From Thamnidium elegans (taxonomy: Eukaryota > Mucoromycota > Mucoromycetes > Mucorales > Mucoraceae), in contig JAIXMG010000022.1 in assembly GCA_025201345.1 (NCBI GenBank), forward strand, positions 496,001-560,000: DNA of 64,000 nucleotides, read 5' to 3'. The first letter of the stretch is position 1. The number at the start of each line of letters is the position of its first letter. The notes beneath the pieces were generated by a model. That model saw only the letters and a program-made list of their open reading frames with translations, was not told where the DNA came from and made no database searches. The translations under genes were made by a program, and so were the position numbers. Of the stretch, positions 23,357-34,990 are shown in pieces.

Positions 23357-25072
23357 ATGAATCGCCTTGTTGTTCAAAATACACTCCGTTCCAACGGTGT
23401 TCTTCGTCGTCTTTACTCTACTCACAAGGACATCAAATTCGGTGTTGAAGGTCGTGCCGCTCTTTTACGAGGCGTTGATATCCTTGCCAAATCTGTTGCT
23501 GTCACCTTAGGCCCCAAAGGCCGCAACGTTTTAATTGAGCAAGCCTACGGGTCTCCCAAGATCACCAAGGATGGTGTCACTGTTGCCAAGTCAATTGTTT
23601 TAGAGGACAAATTTGAGAACTTGGGTGCTCGTCTTGTGCAAGACGTTGCCAACAAGACCAACGAAGCTGCTGGTGACGGTACTACTACTGCTACTGTTTT
23701 AACCCGTGCCATCTTCACCGAGGGTGTCAAGAACGTTGCTGCTGGTTGCAACCCTATGGATCTCCGTCGCGGTGCTACTATGGCTGTTGACGCTGTTGTC
23801 CAGTTCTTGCAACTCCACAGCAAGGTCATCACCTCCCCCCAAGAGATTGCCCAAGTCGCTACTATCTCTGCCAACGGCGACAAGCACGTCGGTAACATGA
23901 TTGCACAAGCCATGGCACGCGTAGGTAAGGAAGGTGTCATCACCGTCAAGGCTGGTAAGACACTTGACGACGAGTTAGAGGTGACTGAAGGTATGCGTTT
24001 CGACCGTGGTTTTATCTCTCCTTATTTCATCACTGACACCAAGACTGGCCGTGTTGAATTTGAAAAGCCCTTGATTTTGTTATCCGAAAAGAAGATTTCT
24101 CTTTTGCAAGACATCTTGCCTGCTCTTGAAGCTTCTGCTACTCAACGTCGTCCTCTTTTGATTGTTGCCGAGGACCTTGATGGTGAGGCACTTGCTGCCT
24201 GTATCTTGAACAAGCTCCGTGGTCAAATCCAAGTAGCTGCCGTCAAGGCTCCTGGCTTTGGTGATAACCGTCGCAACATCTTGGGCGATCTTGGTGTCTT
24301 GACTCACTCCACCGTCTTTTCTGACGATATTGATATCAAGTTGGAGAACGCTCAACCCGAGTTGTTCGGTACCACTGGCTCTGTAAGTATCACCAAGGAA
24401 GATACCATTTTCTTAAACGGAGCTGGTTCCAAGGAAAGCATTGCTGAACGTTGTGAGCAAATCCGTGGTGCTATGGCAGAAACCAGCACTTCTGACTACG
24501 AGAAGGAGAAGCTCCAAGAGCGTCTTGCTAAACTCTCTGGTGGTGTTGCCGTTATTAAAGTAGGTGGATCATCCGAGGTAGAAGTTGGAGAGAAGAAGGA
24601 TAGATTCGACGATGCACTTTGCGCTACACGTGCAGCTGTAGAGGAAGGTATTGTTCCTGGTGGTGGTGTTGCTCTTTTAAAGGCCGCCAAGACCTTGGAA
24701 TCTTTAAAGGCTGCTAACTTTGATCAACAATTGGGTATCAACATCATTCGTCAAGCTATTCAAAACCCTTGTCGTACTATTGTCGATAACGCTGGTGGTG
24801 AAGGTTCCGTTGTTGCAGGTAAATTAATGGAAGACATGCCTGATAATGTTAACTGGGGTTACGATGCTGCTACCAACGAGTACTGTGATATGATTGAGAG
24901 AGGTATTATTGATCCTACCAAGGTCGTGCGTACAGCTCTTGTTGATGCCTCTGGTGTTGCTTCTCTTTTGACTACCACTGAGTGCATGATTACTGATGCT
25001 CCTGATAAGGCTGGTGCTGCTCCTTCTATGGGTGGTATGGGTGGTATGGGTGGTATGGGTGGCATGATGTAA
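23357..25072 (+). CDS. HSP60: mitochondrial chaperonin HSP60
   Basis: A single uninterrupted frame of 571 residues. The N-terminal 21 residues are rich in Arg and lack acids ([20 protein letters not shown]), a matrix-targeting peptide. GroEL features follow: [25 protein letters not shown], the ATP-binding GDGTT (106-110), the apical domain, the chaperonin signature [12 protein letters not shown] (about 427-438) and a GGM-repeat tail ending [10 protein letters not shown]. Group I chaperonins fold imported matrix proteins in a double-ring cage. The gene has no introns although its neighbours have several, and its codons are noticeably richer in C at third positions (AAC, AAG, GCC, ATC), as expected of a highly expressed heat-inducible gene. 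Confidence 0.98.
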   Translation: MNRLVVQNTLRSNGVLRRLYSTHKDIKFGVEGRAALLRGVDILAKSVAVTLGPKGRNVLIEQAYGSPKITKDGVTVAKSIVLEDKFENLGARLVQDVANKTNEAAGDGTTTATVLTRAIFTEGVKNVAAGCNPMDLRRGATMAVDAVVQFLQLHSKVITSPQEIAQVATISANGDKHVGNMIAQAMARVGKEGVITVKAGKTLDDELEVTEGMRFDRGFISPYFITDTKTGRVEFEKPLILLSEKKISLLQDILPALEASATQRRPLLIVAEDLDGEALAACILNKLRGQIQVAAVKAPGFGDNRRNILGDLGVLTHSTVFSDDIDIKLENAQPELFGTTGSVSITKEDTIFLNGAGSKESIAERCEQIRGAMAETSTSDYEKEKLQERLAKLSGGVAVIKVGGSSEVEVGEKKDRFDDALCATRAAVEEGIVPGGGVALLKAAKTLESLKAANFDQQLGINIIRQAIQNPCRTIVDNAGGEGSVVAGKLMEDMPDNVNWGYDAATNEYCDMIERGIIDPTKVVRTALVDASGVASLLTTTECMITDAPDKAGAAPSMGGMGGMGGMGGMM

Positions 25073-26946
25073 ATAAGCTCCCTTTAAATAGAAAACTCAT
25101 TTGTCACATAATTTTAATCTCTTGTAATAAAAAAATAAAAATATAATACTACACGCTTAAAAATAACAAAAAAAGTTCACACGCTCAAAATTGCATAAAT
25201 AGTAAGTCAGTCGCTTTAATCTGTCCTAACGCGACCAAAAACCCCGCGGTTGTCATACCAATAAAACGAAAAAAAAAGGGGGTTGTTTGAGAATACTGTT
25301 TACTGCATTCTGGAAAGAAATCACCCGTCAACAAAAAGACTAGGCCGAAACGTTTTATAAAAATACCAGAGATGTAAACTGAAGCAGTTAAATTTCATGA
25401 CAAATAACAAAAAAAAAAACGTTTCTAGCGGAGATTCTTACACATACACATACACATCACATCACAAAACAACACTTTGTTATTCAAGAGAAAGAATGGG
25501 GATATGAGTCACTTGTTGTAATATTGAAGTTATATATCAATTCAGAAACATTCCCGTCTAACTTTCTTTTTTTTTTTTTTTTTTTTTTTTTACCGTTGTA
25601 ATAGAAAACAGAAAAATGATAAGGGTGGCGGTACTCCAAAAGCGTAAAGATAGAGAGAGAAGATGCATATAACATGCTAGCATAAATTGATTATTAAACT
25701 TGTACGGTTTTTTACGGCCACATTGCGTCATTGGTTGCATAGCAATTTTGATTTTTCTGAGCGTCCAGAAAAATCTATATATAAAAAAAAGAGAAAAAAA
25801 AGATGGAAATATAAAAGATGTTGATGTTGGGCTGAGAAGAGACTCTGGCAAGTAAACCAATCAGTAAAGATGCGTAGTATCAAATGTTACGTATTTAGCA
25901 TTTTTTTTTTCTAATTGCAAGTTGCTGTCAATGCAAAAAAAAAAAGAAAGAAATTCTTGCAAGTTAAAATTTCGATCCACACTACTGCGTTTTTGTTACG
26001 GTAAAAGGAATTTAGATTAAAGTACGTGCACTGTGTAAATTAAATATAAATAACCCAACCAAAACCAAAATACATGTAAAAAAAAAAAGTGAAACAAGAT
26101 GACTGCATGAATTTTATGGTAAAAGAATGTTACCAAAAAAAAAGAAAAAGATCTATGTATATGACTGATCTCATCTACAAAAAATGAAGGGGAGTTTATA
26201 ATCTTTTTTTAAGCTACCCCTGCGTCCCTCTTTGATTACGGACGTGCGCTTAGAAAAAGACCGGGGCAAAAAAAACTTGAGGGTTTAAATATCCGCTTTA
26301 AAAAAATATAAGGGACATTCATAGCTTTTATAGGGTTGTGTATCATTTAAATGGTTTTGAACGATGGGAAAAAATATATATACACACACACGCATATCAA
26401 AATTGGGGGGGAGAGTAGGGTTGGGGGGGACGGTACCTTTTTTTTTCTTTTAATTTTTGCAAGTATCTGTTTCCTTTTTATTATTTATCATTTTTTAAAT
26501 CTTGTCTATATTTATACAACAACAAAACTTAATTGAAACCTATATACTTGGTGTGTATTATTATATGTGTTTACGTATATAAAATGGAATGGTAACTGAC
26601 GGTATTGGGCGGTTAAACTTATAATCCGCTATAGTGTGACATGGTCCCCACCTTTTTTTTTTTTTTTATATATTTTAACAATCACTCCACTATATCCTTC
26701 CCTCTTTTCTTTTCCACTTTGCACTCTCTTTTTCTTTTTCTTTTTTTTTTCTGTCTTGTAAACTTATATATATATATATATATATATTTTTAAAAAAAAA
26801 CTCTCTTTCTTTCTCTTTCTTTCTTTCACTTTCACTTTCTTTTTTCTTTCTTTTTGTAACTTGTAATTCAAGCGGTTTATTTTTTGACATTATAACAACA
26901 ATCTATTATTATTTTTTTTTTCTGTTATTTATTTATATTTATATAA
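25073..26946. promoter_or_regulatory. long spacer upstream of the WOPR gene
   Basis: Nearly 1.9 kb without a supported gene. It has an ACACAT microsatellite near 25441-25464, a poly-T run at about 25567-25591, G-runs at about 26403-26430, a TA-rich microsatellite near 26766-26788 and CTTT/TTTC pyrimidine repeats at 26700-26850 just before the WOPR start. Long 5' regions are common for WOPR master regulators, so much of this may be promoter or 5' leader; that is inference. Confidence 0.4.
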
Positions 26947-28624
26947 ATGTTGGTCACAGAAACATTTCATGGATATATTGAAACCACTCAAGATGTATTA
27001 TTAATCTTTGAAGGCTGCCGTCGAGGACTACTTCCTAGAATATGCAGACGTCTTCAAGAGCGTGAGCGTAAAATGATTCGATCTGGTTCCATCTTTGTAT
27101 TTGATGAAAGAGAATCAGGTACTCATAAATACTTTTTTTTTTTTTTTTTTTTTTTTTTTCTCTCTGACTTTTTTTTTTCTGTTGTTGTTGCTAGGAATCA
27201 AACGTTGGACGGATGGTCGTGTATGGAGCCCTTCTCGTATCCTTGGAAACTTTCTTATTTACCGTGAACTTGACAAAAAGGCCAATACCAATGAAAAAAA
27301 GATGTCAATTTCATCTCCCAACAACAACAACATGTTGATGATGAACAACAATAGCAACAATGATTCGAGAAGAAGTTTCAGTATAGATAGCTCTGTTTCT
27401 ATCGATAGAAACAAGGAACGTCAATTAGTTGGAAGTTTATCTGATTCTTATCGATTTAAAGAAGATGGGTTGATTAAAAAGACAATGTCTATTATTGTAA
27501 ACGGTGTAGCTCAACATTTGATTTCGTATTATGACCCCAATGAAGTAATTCAAGAGAAATTGCGTGCACCCTCTTCAGTGCCTGAATTAGCTAGTCTTGA
27601 AATCTCACCTGAATTACTTGTTAAACAAAACTTTAGAATTCCTCCTCTAGTTGAACCCACTTTTGACCAACAAGGACAATTGACTCCACCTGAACAACAA
27701 AACTTACAACAACAACAGAACTTACAACAACAACAACAACAAAATCGTATGATGCATCCTCTTCGTAGTATGTCGGTTGGTTCTATTCGTGGTCATCAAG
27801 ATATGATTCAACAAATGTATCATTCTACATCTCCTTATAACAATAATAATAATAATATACCAAACAATGTGTATAATTCGACACATGCACAATCCAATAA
27901 TTTTCCATCTCCTTCTAGTTTATCTTCTTCTCCTAGTACACCCATGTTATCACCTGCTCGTCAGTCTTACCAACAACAACAACAACAACAGCAGCACCAA
28001 AGACATTATTCTGCTTCTTCCATCTCTACCAACTCATTACCTAGATTTGATCCTCGTAACTATTCTGAATCATTTAATACATCTAATACAACTACTACCA
28101 CCAATAATAATGATAATGAAAGGTTTGCACAACCTAACCTTGGTCAATTATTAAACCCGATTCATCCATTAAATAATACCAGTACTACTAGTTCAAATGA
28201 TATTTTACATTCAATGGGTATCTCTTCTTCTCATAATCAACAACAACAACAACAACAAACTTATGATTATAATAATAATAGTTCCAATTTGCGTAATTCG
28301 ATTAGTAGTCAACATGAAGATAATAATACGCCTACTACCACTACTACTGGTACTTCTACAAATGATAATAATACTAATCAAACAACTACTGGTAATACTG
28401 GAGGTGGTGGAGGAGGAGGAGGTGGCGGTGGAGGTGGAAGTAGTGGAGTACCTGAATACATGCATTTCTATCAACGTCAGCCTTTAGCTACGCATCATGT
28501 TATGAACAATAACAACAATGTCATGTATCAGAGTGATGAACAAATTGCATTCATGAATGGTGGTCTTGGTCCAGAACAAAATTGTTTGAACGATACTGAT
28601 TTAGAACATTTGATGCTCAAGTAA
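26947..28624 (+). CDS. WOPR-domain transcriptional regulator (Gti1/Pac2 family)
   Basis: Two exons (26947-27118, 27195-28624) encode 533 residues. The N-terminus is a WOPR box in its two conserved parts: ETFHGYIETTQDVLLIFEGC with the RSGSIFVFDERESG strand, split by the intron, then IKRWTDGRVWSPSRILGNFLIYRELDKK. A second WOPR part (GLIKKTMSIIVNG...HLISYYDPNEV) lies at about residues 155-190. The remaining C-terminal two thirds is low-complexity: poly-Gln, poly-Asn, Ser/Thr and a glycine run near residue 470. WOPR proteins (Wor1, Ryp1, Mit1, Sge1, Gti1, Pac2) bind DNA and act as switches for morphology, mating or virulence programmes. Which one this corresponds to cannot be told from the sequence. 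Confidence 0.9.
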
Positions 28625-28978
28625 AAAAAAATGGTTTTTTTTTCTTTTATTATCTTTTTCTTTTTTCTTTTTTTTTTTCTTTTTTTTTTTTCTCTCTTTT
28701 TTTACTGTTTATCGCACTTGTATACACTCAATTGTTCTTTCCTTGTTTTTCTCTCTCTCTTCTTCTTGTTATTAATTTTAATAATAAATATTTATTTGAT
28801 GCACTATTTTGTTTAAGCGTAACCTTTTTTCTTGTTTATACAATGTCGAGCATATATTTCCTGATAATACCACCTATATTTTTTTTTAAACGAATTCGGA
28901 CTTTTTTTTTCTGAAAAAGATGACGATAAAAAATAAATCTATATTTTTGTTTCTTTTTTCCGCTTTATTCATTTTATC
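28625..28978. other. spacer, pyrimidine-rich
   Basis: Tandem spacer of about 350 bp between the WOPR stop and the transporter start. It is dominated by T and TTTC/TCTC runs (28634-28700, 28750-28760). No gene seen. Confidence 0.5.
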
Positions 28979-30452
28979 ATGGATGAACATTTTATCGGGC
29001 TTAAATTGCTTAGTATTTTTAGCATAGGATGTATTGGATCAGGTCAAATGTTTCTACCTATATTTTATAAAAAGGTACTAGAATTAGGAAACGATAAAAT
29101 TGGTCTTATATTTTCCATAAGTAAATATTTTTTTTTTTGTATTTAATTGTTGTTACTTATATTTTTCTGCAGCGCCGTTTGTTTCATTTATAGCCTTTCC
29201 TTATTGGACAGCATTGATTGATAGAACAGGTCAATACAAGAAAATTATGATGACCAACATGTTGATTGCACTCGTGGTAACTACTTGACAAGAAACAAAA
29301 TAACCATGGAAACTAATCACTTAAAGCAGTGTATTTTATCAATTGCTTTAGTCCCTTTTATTTCAGATAAAGAATGGCCGCGTATTACATTAACCTGCAT
29401 TGGATGCTTTGGATATGCTTTTTTTGGTTACCCAGTGATAGCTGCCCTCGTTGACAGTGTTATACTTCGTGTTCTGGTAGAAAGAAAGGACTTGTACGGT
29501 CGACAAAAGATTGGCGTGCCTATTGGATTCGCCTCTTCTGTCTTCTTGACTGGTTTACTCACAGAAAAATTAGATTCCCTTTACGCATTGTTTATCATAT
29601 TTACCATTTACAATTTATCATTTGTAATTACCGTTTGGTTTGTATCTTTTGAGCCTTACCATTTTGATTATAAACCAGTTGAACAACTCTATGGATCCAT
29701 GTCTCCACCAAGCGTTGTAATCGAAGACGAAAATGACGATATCTGTGTGACTCCAATTGCAAAACCTAATATGTGGACTTTATTAAAAGATCCGGGAGCA
29801 GTTCAATTGTTTACCTTTATAGCCTTGATGGGTTTTTGTATTGCGGTTGTACAAGCATTCCTTTATCTTTATTTTGAAAATGATTTGCATGGTACACCGA
29901 GTATGGTTGGATTATTTGGTCCATTAGGAAGTAGTACAGAAATCATTGTGTTTTTCTTTTCTAAAGAGGTAATAATATACATATATGTACACATATTTAT
30001 ATAATTTATTAAAAATCTATATACTCTAGATATTTAATAGACTAGGTGGGCGTAACATGTTAATCGTTGCGCAATTCATTATTATGTACCGTTGTCTTAC
30101 ATATATGATTTGTATCGATTTATCATTTGGTGCTTGGTTAGCTACCGTCACACAACTTTTACACGGCGTTGGGTTCTCAATGACTTGGAGTGCAGGTGCA
30201 TTACAAGCTGATCAAATTGCACCCGAGGGCTTAAAGAGCAGTGCACAAGGCTTGTTAAATATGGCTTTTAACGGGTTAGGAAGTGGGTTGGGTGCATTAA
30301 TAGGTGGTGTTATCTATGAACAGTTTGGTGCTAAAGTGATGTGGGCTTCGGTATCTGTCATTGCGTTTCTAAGTATATTAATGTATACCTCTACATTTTT
30401 ACGCAATACTGGGTTTACTTTTATAGCTGGATTGGTGCAAAAATACAAATAA
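28979..30452 (+). CDS. MFS transporter, MFSD6/MFS_1-like
   Basis: Four exons (28979-29120, 29173-29276, 29330-29968, 30030-30452) encode about 435 residues; the third exon could start three bases earlier at an alternative AG. Roughly twelve hydrophobic segments are visible. TM1 is in LKLLSIFSIGCIGSGQMFLP, and the loop 2-3 motif is of the MFS type (YWTALIDRTGQYKK). A central acidic loop (EDENDDICVTP) separates the halves. The C-terminal half includes LHGVGFSMTWSAGALQADQ and SAQGLLNMAFNGLGSGLGAL, features of the MFS_1_like group (fungal relatives of MFSD6 and LacY-type symporters). The substrate is unknown. The ATG at 28979 is in frame with the first transmembrane segment; no signal sequence is expected. 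Confidence 0.8.
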
Positions 30453-31023
30453 TTTTGGCAATTAAAAAGAGTTGTCTAACACACACACATCCCTTGATCT
30501 CTCTCTCCCCCTCAAGAAACCCAATATATAATTAGTTTAAAATACGACTTGTTTCAAGAACGTAATTACTTTTTTTTTTTTTTTTTTTGCGTTGAAAAAG
30601 TTAATTTTGCAGCGCCAAAGTAAAAAGTAAAAACTGATATATATATAAAAAAAAAGGAGGACAAGTGATTTTTGAAGTAGCGGAAAGATGAGTCTTAATA
30701 ATTGGCCGTAGTTTGCAATACTTTTTATGCTTTAAAAAGCTTATTGGTTTCCTGCTGCACAAAAGAAAAACGTTTTTTTTTTTTTGCAGTGAGCCTCTCT
30801 GTCAAACGTTTTTTAAAAGCCTGCCCTTTTTTGGGGGAAAAAAAAAGTGACGGTTCAGTTTAGAGCAGATCTAAACTTTTTGGTACCGAAACAAACAATC
30901 GTGCATGACGTTTCCCCCTTTTTTTTTTTATTATTATTATTTACTTTAGTTCTTTTTTTTATTTTCTCCCTTTTTTTTTTTTTCTCTCTTCTTTTTTCCC
31001 TTATATTATTTTTTTAAAACAAG
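30453..31023. promoter_or_regulatory. upstream region of the 14-3-3 gene
   Basis: About 570 bp between same-strand genes. It contains poly-T at about 30570-30588, A/T runs and a strongly CT-rich leader just before the 14-3-3 ATG, similar to the CT-rich leader of HSP60. No gene is seen. Confidence 0.4.
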
Positions 31024-31424
31024 ATGGCTATTGTAAGTACACAAAAAAAAAAAGAATAAATAACAACAGAGAAAAAAGAAATATATTAAGCTTATCTATT
31101 ATATAGGAACGTGAAGACCAAGTAAAGAATAAAAAAAATAAAAAGTGTTCAGATGGAAAATAAAAATACTAATCTCACCTTATGTAGGTTTATATGGCAA
31201 AGATTGCTGAACAAGCTGAACGTTACGATGGTACATATACACATAACAAAAAAAGTGTTTCTTCTTTTTTTTTTTTTACTAAAGTAAAAATATTATGATA
31301 GAAATGGTTTCTTACATGAAAGATGTTGCCAAGGTAAGAAAGGACAACATACATATGTGGGAGGAAGGGGTATTATTATTTTTTAAAAGAAGTATATATA
31401 CTAATAATAGAAAAACCCTTTCTT

Positions 31425-31462
<38 letters not shown>

Positions 31463-32260
31463 AAATGTTGATTTAACTGTTGAAGAACGTAACCTTTTAT
31501 CTGTCGCGTATAAGAACGTGATTGGTGCTCGTCGTGCTTCTTGGAGAATTGTATCATCTATTGAACAAAAGGAAGAAAGCAAAGGTCATGATTCTCAAGT
31601 CGTAAAGATTAAAGATTATAGAAATAAGATTGAAAATGAACTTTATGATGTCTGTAATGATATTTTACAACTCTTGACTGATCATTTAATTCCTTCTGCA
31701 CAAGACGGCGAAGCAAAGGTCTTTTATTTCAAGATGTAAATATTTGTTTTTTTTTCGCGTTTTATCAAAAAAAAAAAAATTGTTATTTTTTGTTTACACT
31801 TTTATTTTTGTTATAGGAAAGGTGACTATCATCGTTATGTTGCTGAATATGCTGTTGGTGATGCTCGTAAAGAGGCCGCTACCGCTGCTCATGATTCTTA
31901 CAAGTCTGCTACCGACGTTGCTCAAGTAGAACTCGCTACTACCCATCCTATTCGTCTTGGTCTTGCCTTGAACTTTTCTGTCTTTTACTATGAAATCTTG
32001 AATGCTCCTGATCGTGCTTGTCATTTGGCTAAACAAGCTTTCGATGACGCTATTGCTGAACTCGATACTTTAAGTGAAGAATCATACAAGGACTCTACTT
32101 TAATCATGCAATTATTGAGAGACAACTTGACCTTATGGACGTCTGATCTTCAAGAAGGTAAAATACACATTTAAAAAAAAGAAAAAGAGGAGTATCTAAT
32201 TATTTTATTTTAGATAACGATAAGGGTGATGAATCGAAACCAAATACTGAAGCTGCTTAA
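31024..32260 (+). CDS. 14-3-3 protein
   Basis: Seven exons (31024-31032, 31107-31121, 31188-31230, 31302-31333, 31461-31735, 31817-32157, 32214-32260) encode 253 residues. The sequence carries family landmarks: [16 protein letters not shown], the signature [20 protein letters not shown], the phosphopeptide-binding residues in SSIEQKEES and [11 protein letters not shown], and the C-terminal signature [20 protein letters not shown] followed by an acidic tail. 14-3-3 dimers bind phosphoserine/phosphothreonine motifs in many client proteins. The first coding exons are tiny (9, 15, 43 and 32 bp), and exon 5 is entered through an AG at the end of a 28-base A-tract instead of a polypyrimidine tract. 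Every junction is in phase and rebuilds the conserved N-terminus. Confidence 0.96.
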
Positions 32261-32378
32261 TATACATATATATATATTTTTTTTAAAGAGCAAAGTAAAA
32301 AAAAAAAAAAAAAAAATACTAAATATTTGTTTAAATAATAATTTACAATAAAAATATACGAGTCTTCTATTTTTTTTT

Positions 32379-33226
32379 TTACATGTCTTTTACTGCTTTT
32401 ACATCCTCATCTAACAAGTCAATATCTTGTCGAAGTACCCAATCCGAAAAGATCCATTCAATATCCAACCAAGAAAACTCGTCTAAACCAGATTCTTCTT
32501 CTTTACCAGGATGACCTTGTGTCATCCAGTCTACAAATTGATCCGCATTACCTCCAGTAGATTCCAATCGATCTTGTAACACTTTAAGCTCTGTTTCAAA
32601 TCTGGTCTTTACAAATCCAATGCGTGTGTTCCATCGACTGATGGTAAAGATATGAATTGAACGCACCATGGATAAATTAGCTAAATGATACCTCATCTCG
32701 TTGTTGTGTTGACGAGTGTCTCTAGCGGCTGATTTCATAAATATATCGGCCATATGGTACCATACTCTATAATCTAGTTTTCTTTCCTTGTGATAAGTGA
32801 TGCATGCATTCATCGCTTCTGTGTATTGGCCAACAAGCGGGAAAAATTTGATGCGTACTAAATAAAGTCCTGTATCTTGTGTATGCTGTACATATATTAA
32901 CATAATGCAGGACTTGTTCACATATAAATCAACTTACCGACTTACTATTCAATAATTCCTTTAAAATATCTAATCGATTGACTTTGGCTGCACAGTGCAT
33001 AGCAATCTCACTAATTTCTTTTGTACCATTTACTTTACAGTCCTTATTTGTAGTTGCAACTCGAATAAATCCAAGTGCCGCTGTCAACGCTTCGTCATAT
33101 CGCTTATTCAGATAATGATAATCAATAACACTTTTTATTTGGTTGGGTCCATGCTGTTCCAACATGACTTCATCGAGACTTTTTCCTGTATCAAGGAACC
33201 ACTATATATCTATTTAGTCAAGAGCT

Positions 33227-33261
<35 letters not shown>

Positions 33262-33396
33262 TAAACTCACCCCGTCAGTTTCAACTTTCGCTTCATATTC
33301 AATTTTTTCTATTTTGACTTGCTCTCTTTCTTCTTTGGTTACAAAGACATCGTCGTCAAAGTTAAACCCAAACAAACCATCCTCTTGATCAGACAT
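32379..33396 (-). CDS. unknown helical (TPR-like) protein
   Basis: Three exons (33396-33271, 33201-32938, 32885-32379) encode 298 residues. An acidic N-terminus (MSDQEDGLFGFNFDDD) leads into alternating amphipathic helices: IKSVIDYHYLNKRYDEALTA, EISEIAMHCAAKVNRLDILK, FPLVGQYTEAMNACITYHKE, YRVWYHMADIFMKSA. These look like degenerate tetratricopeptide repeats. The C-terminal part is Trp- and Asp-rich (FSWLDIEWIFSDWVLRQDIDL). The composition and exon structure indicate a real conserved gene, but I cannot name the family. It is convergent with the 14-3-3 gene, 118 bp between stops. Confidence 0.7.
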
Positions 33397-33552
33397 TGTT
33401 ATAACAGTTAAAAAGGAACAAAAAAAAAAAAAAAAAAAGGTAGAATGTGACTAGTCATTAATTTCTACTGTTCTTTTGAGATCCGTGATTGGCTTGTTTC
33501 TTTAGTCAAGTTCGACCAATCTTACTTAAAATTCAAAAAATAGGCGTAAGAA

Positions 33553-34131
33553 ATGTCAACACTTCGCGCTGAAAATGAAGAACCCAAGTCTGTGTTACCC
33601 CCAAACAACAAGAGCCATTAAAGAAGAAAAGATTATCAAAAGATTTCAGATCAATTTAGGTCTGAAATAATCAGGCACTGGGAAGACCATGTTGGCACCT
33701 TGTGCTCCATGAATAATATGGCTATCCACTTGGGGCTCCTCAGAAGCACCTTCCAGACTATTATTAAGATGCATATAGATACTGGAAGAATGTATGTCGA
33801 GACAAGAGGAGGGACCAGACATGAAACGGGCGGCGAGGCATTGTGTTGATTACATGGCTCAACTATTTGCGCCCTTGGCGGAACAAGTGCTGCCAACCGA
33901 AACATCATTATGGATAATTGTTTACAAGTCTCCCTTCGTCAAAGAAGCCATCGACCAAAATCCTTAACAGAGAGTGATTTACATGTCTGCTTGGAATTTC
34001 TTCCTAAACACAATAGACGACACTTTTTTTCCAGCCTCAAATACCGCATGAAGAAGGAATACTTGGATTATATTCCACCTCTTTTTCATAAGACGAAAGA
34101 CGGGCTAATGGCCATTGAGCCGTCTGATTGA
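33553..34131 (+). pseudogene. decayed DDE (Tc1/mariner-IS630-type) transposase fragment
   Basis: From 33622 one plus-strand frame runs to 34131 with a single in-frame TGA at 33847. Its first part reads KISDQFRSEIIRHWEDHVG, then a helix-turn-helix-like SMNNMAIHLGLLRSTFQTII, then TGRMYVETRGGTRH, the linker type that follows the HTH in Tc1/mariner-IS630 transposases of these fungi. No DDE catalytic domain is recognisable. A short Met-initiated frame at 33553 may be its former N-terminus, one frame off. The fragment sits between repeats. Confidence 0.45.
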
Positions 34132-34254
34132 GAAGCGTGGGCTCGCCACGCAAGAAGCTACTTCGACAGGTGTCTCGCAAAAGAGAGAGTGTGCTATAAA
34201 AAAAATTAAAAATTATCTAAATCTTTCGTTTGTTTAAAACCTTTAAAAAAGTAC

Positions 34255-34600
34255 AAGAGGGTAATTACTGCTAAAAGTTCACTGAGATATCGCAGTTTAA
34301 AAATCGCTCACATACAAAATAGTTGTTTTAAATATATCTGATAAAAAAAAATTAAAAACGTACTTTTTTGTTTTTTTTCGTTTTTCATTTTTGGGGGGTC
34401 AATTCCTTTTGTTTTTTGGCCAAAAATCACGGATGTTTTGCAGTTTCTCTGGATCCACTTTGTCTTTTGCTATGGGCAAATTGCTGAAAATAAAATACTT
34501 GTTTATACGCTTCTAATCCATCTTAATTTATATTTCTAATGCAAAAATTGAATACTTTTTTTTTTTTTTTTTGGAAAATAGTGATTTTCCTGCTGTACCA
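34255..34600 (+). repeat. dispersed repeat, copy 3
   Basis: Third copy of the repeat described at 7255-7700, same orientation. It contains GGGTAATTACTGCTAAAA, CACTGAGATATCGCAGTTTA, AAAATCGCTCACATA, CATTTTTGGGGGGTCAA, CCTTTTGTTTTTTGGCC, AAAAATCACGG, TGGATCCA and ACGCTTCTAATCCATCTTAA. It lies directly after the transposase fragment and is followed by a poly-T run near 34556. Confidence 0.6.
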
Positions 34601-34990
34601 CAAATAAATAAGTACTTTAATTATTACACAGGTAAATAATTAAGCTTGTCAAATAAAATCCAAAGTAGACCTTGAATAGTAATCTAAAGGTTAGATATAT
34701 AGCTGGTATATATCAATCACCTAAATCAACCAGCTTCACTGTAACTAGGCAACACTACAAAAAAGGTCACACAAAAATGTTACACGTCACACAAACTATG
34801 GCGACAAATCACGGGTATAAATTGACCCGGTTTTTTTTTTCCTTTTTTGTTTTTTTCTCTCTTTTTTTTTTTTCTCTTTTTTTTTTTTCTCTTTTTTTTT
34901 CTTCACAACTACAAAAGGTAACTGGCCAGATATTTACTAACTATTATTACAGTTTTTGGGACTCTGATCAAGTCTTTTTTCTGTAATAGT

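Noticed and set aside
28197..28487. Ile/Asn- and Glu/Val-rich frames inside the WOPR gene
   Set aside because: Alternative-frame readings of the poly-Asn, poly-Gln and glycine-coding repeats.
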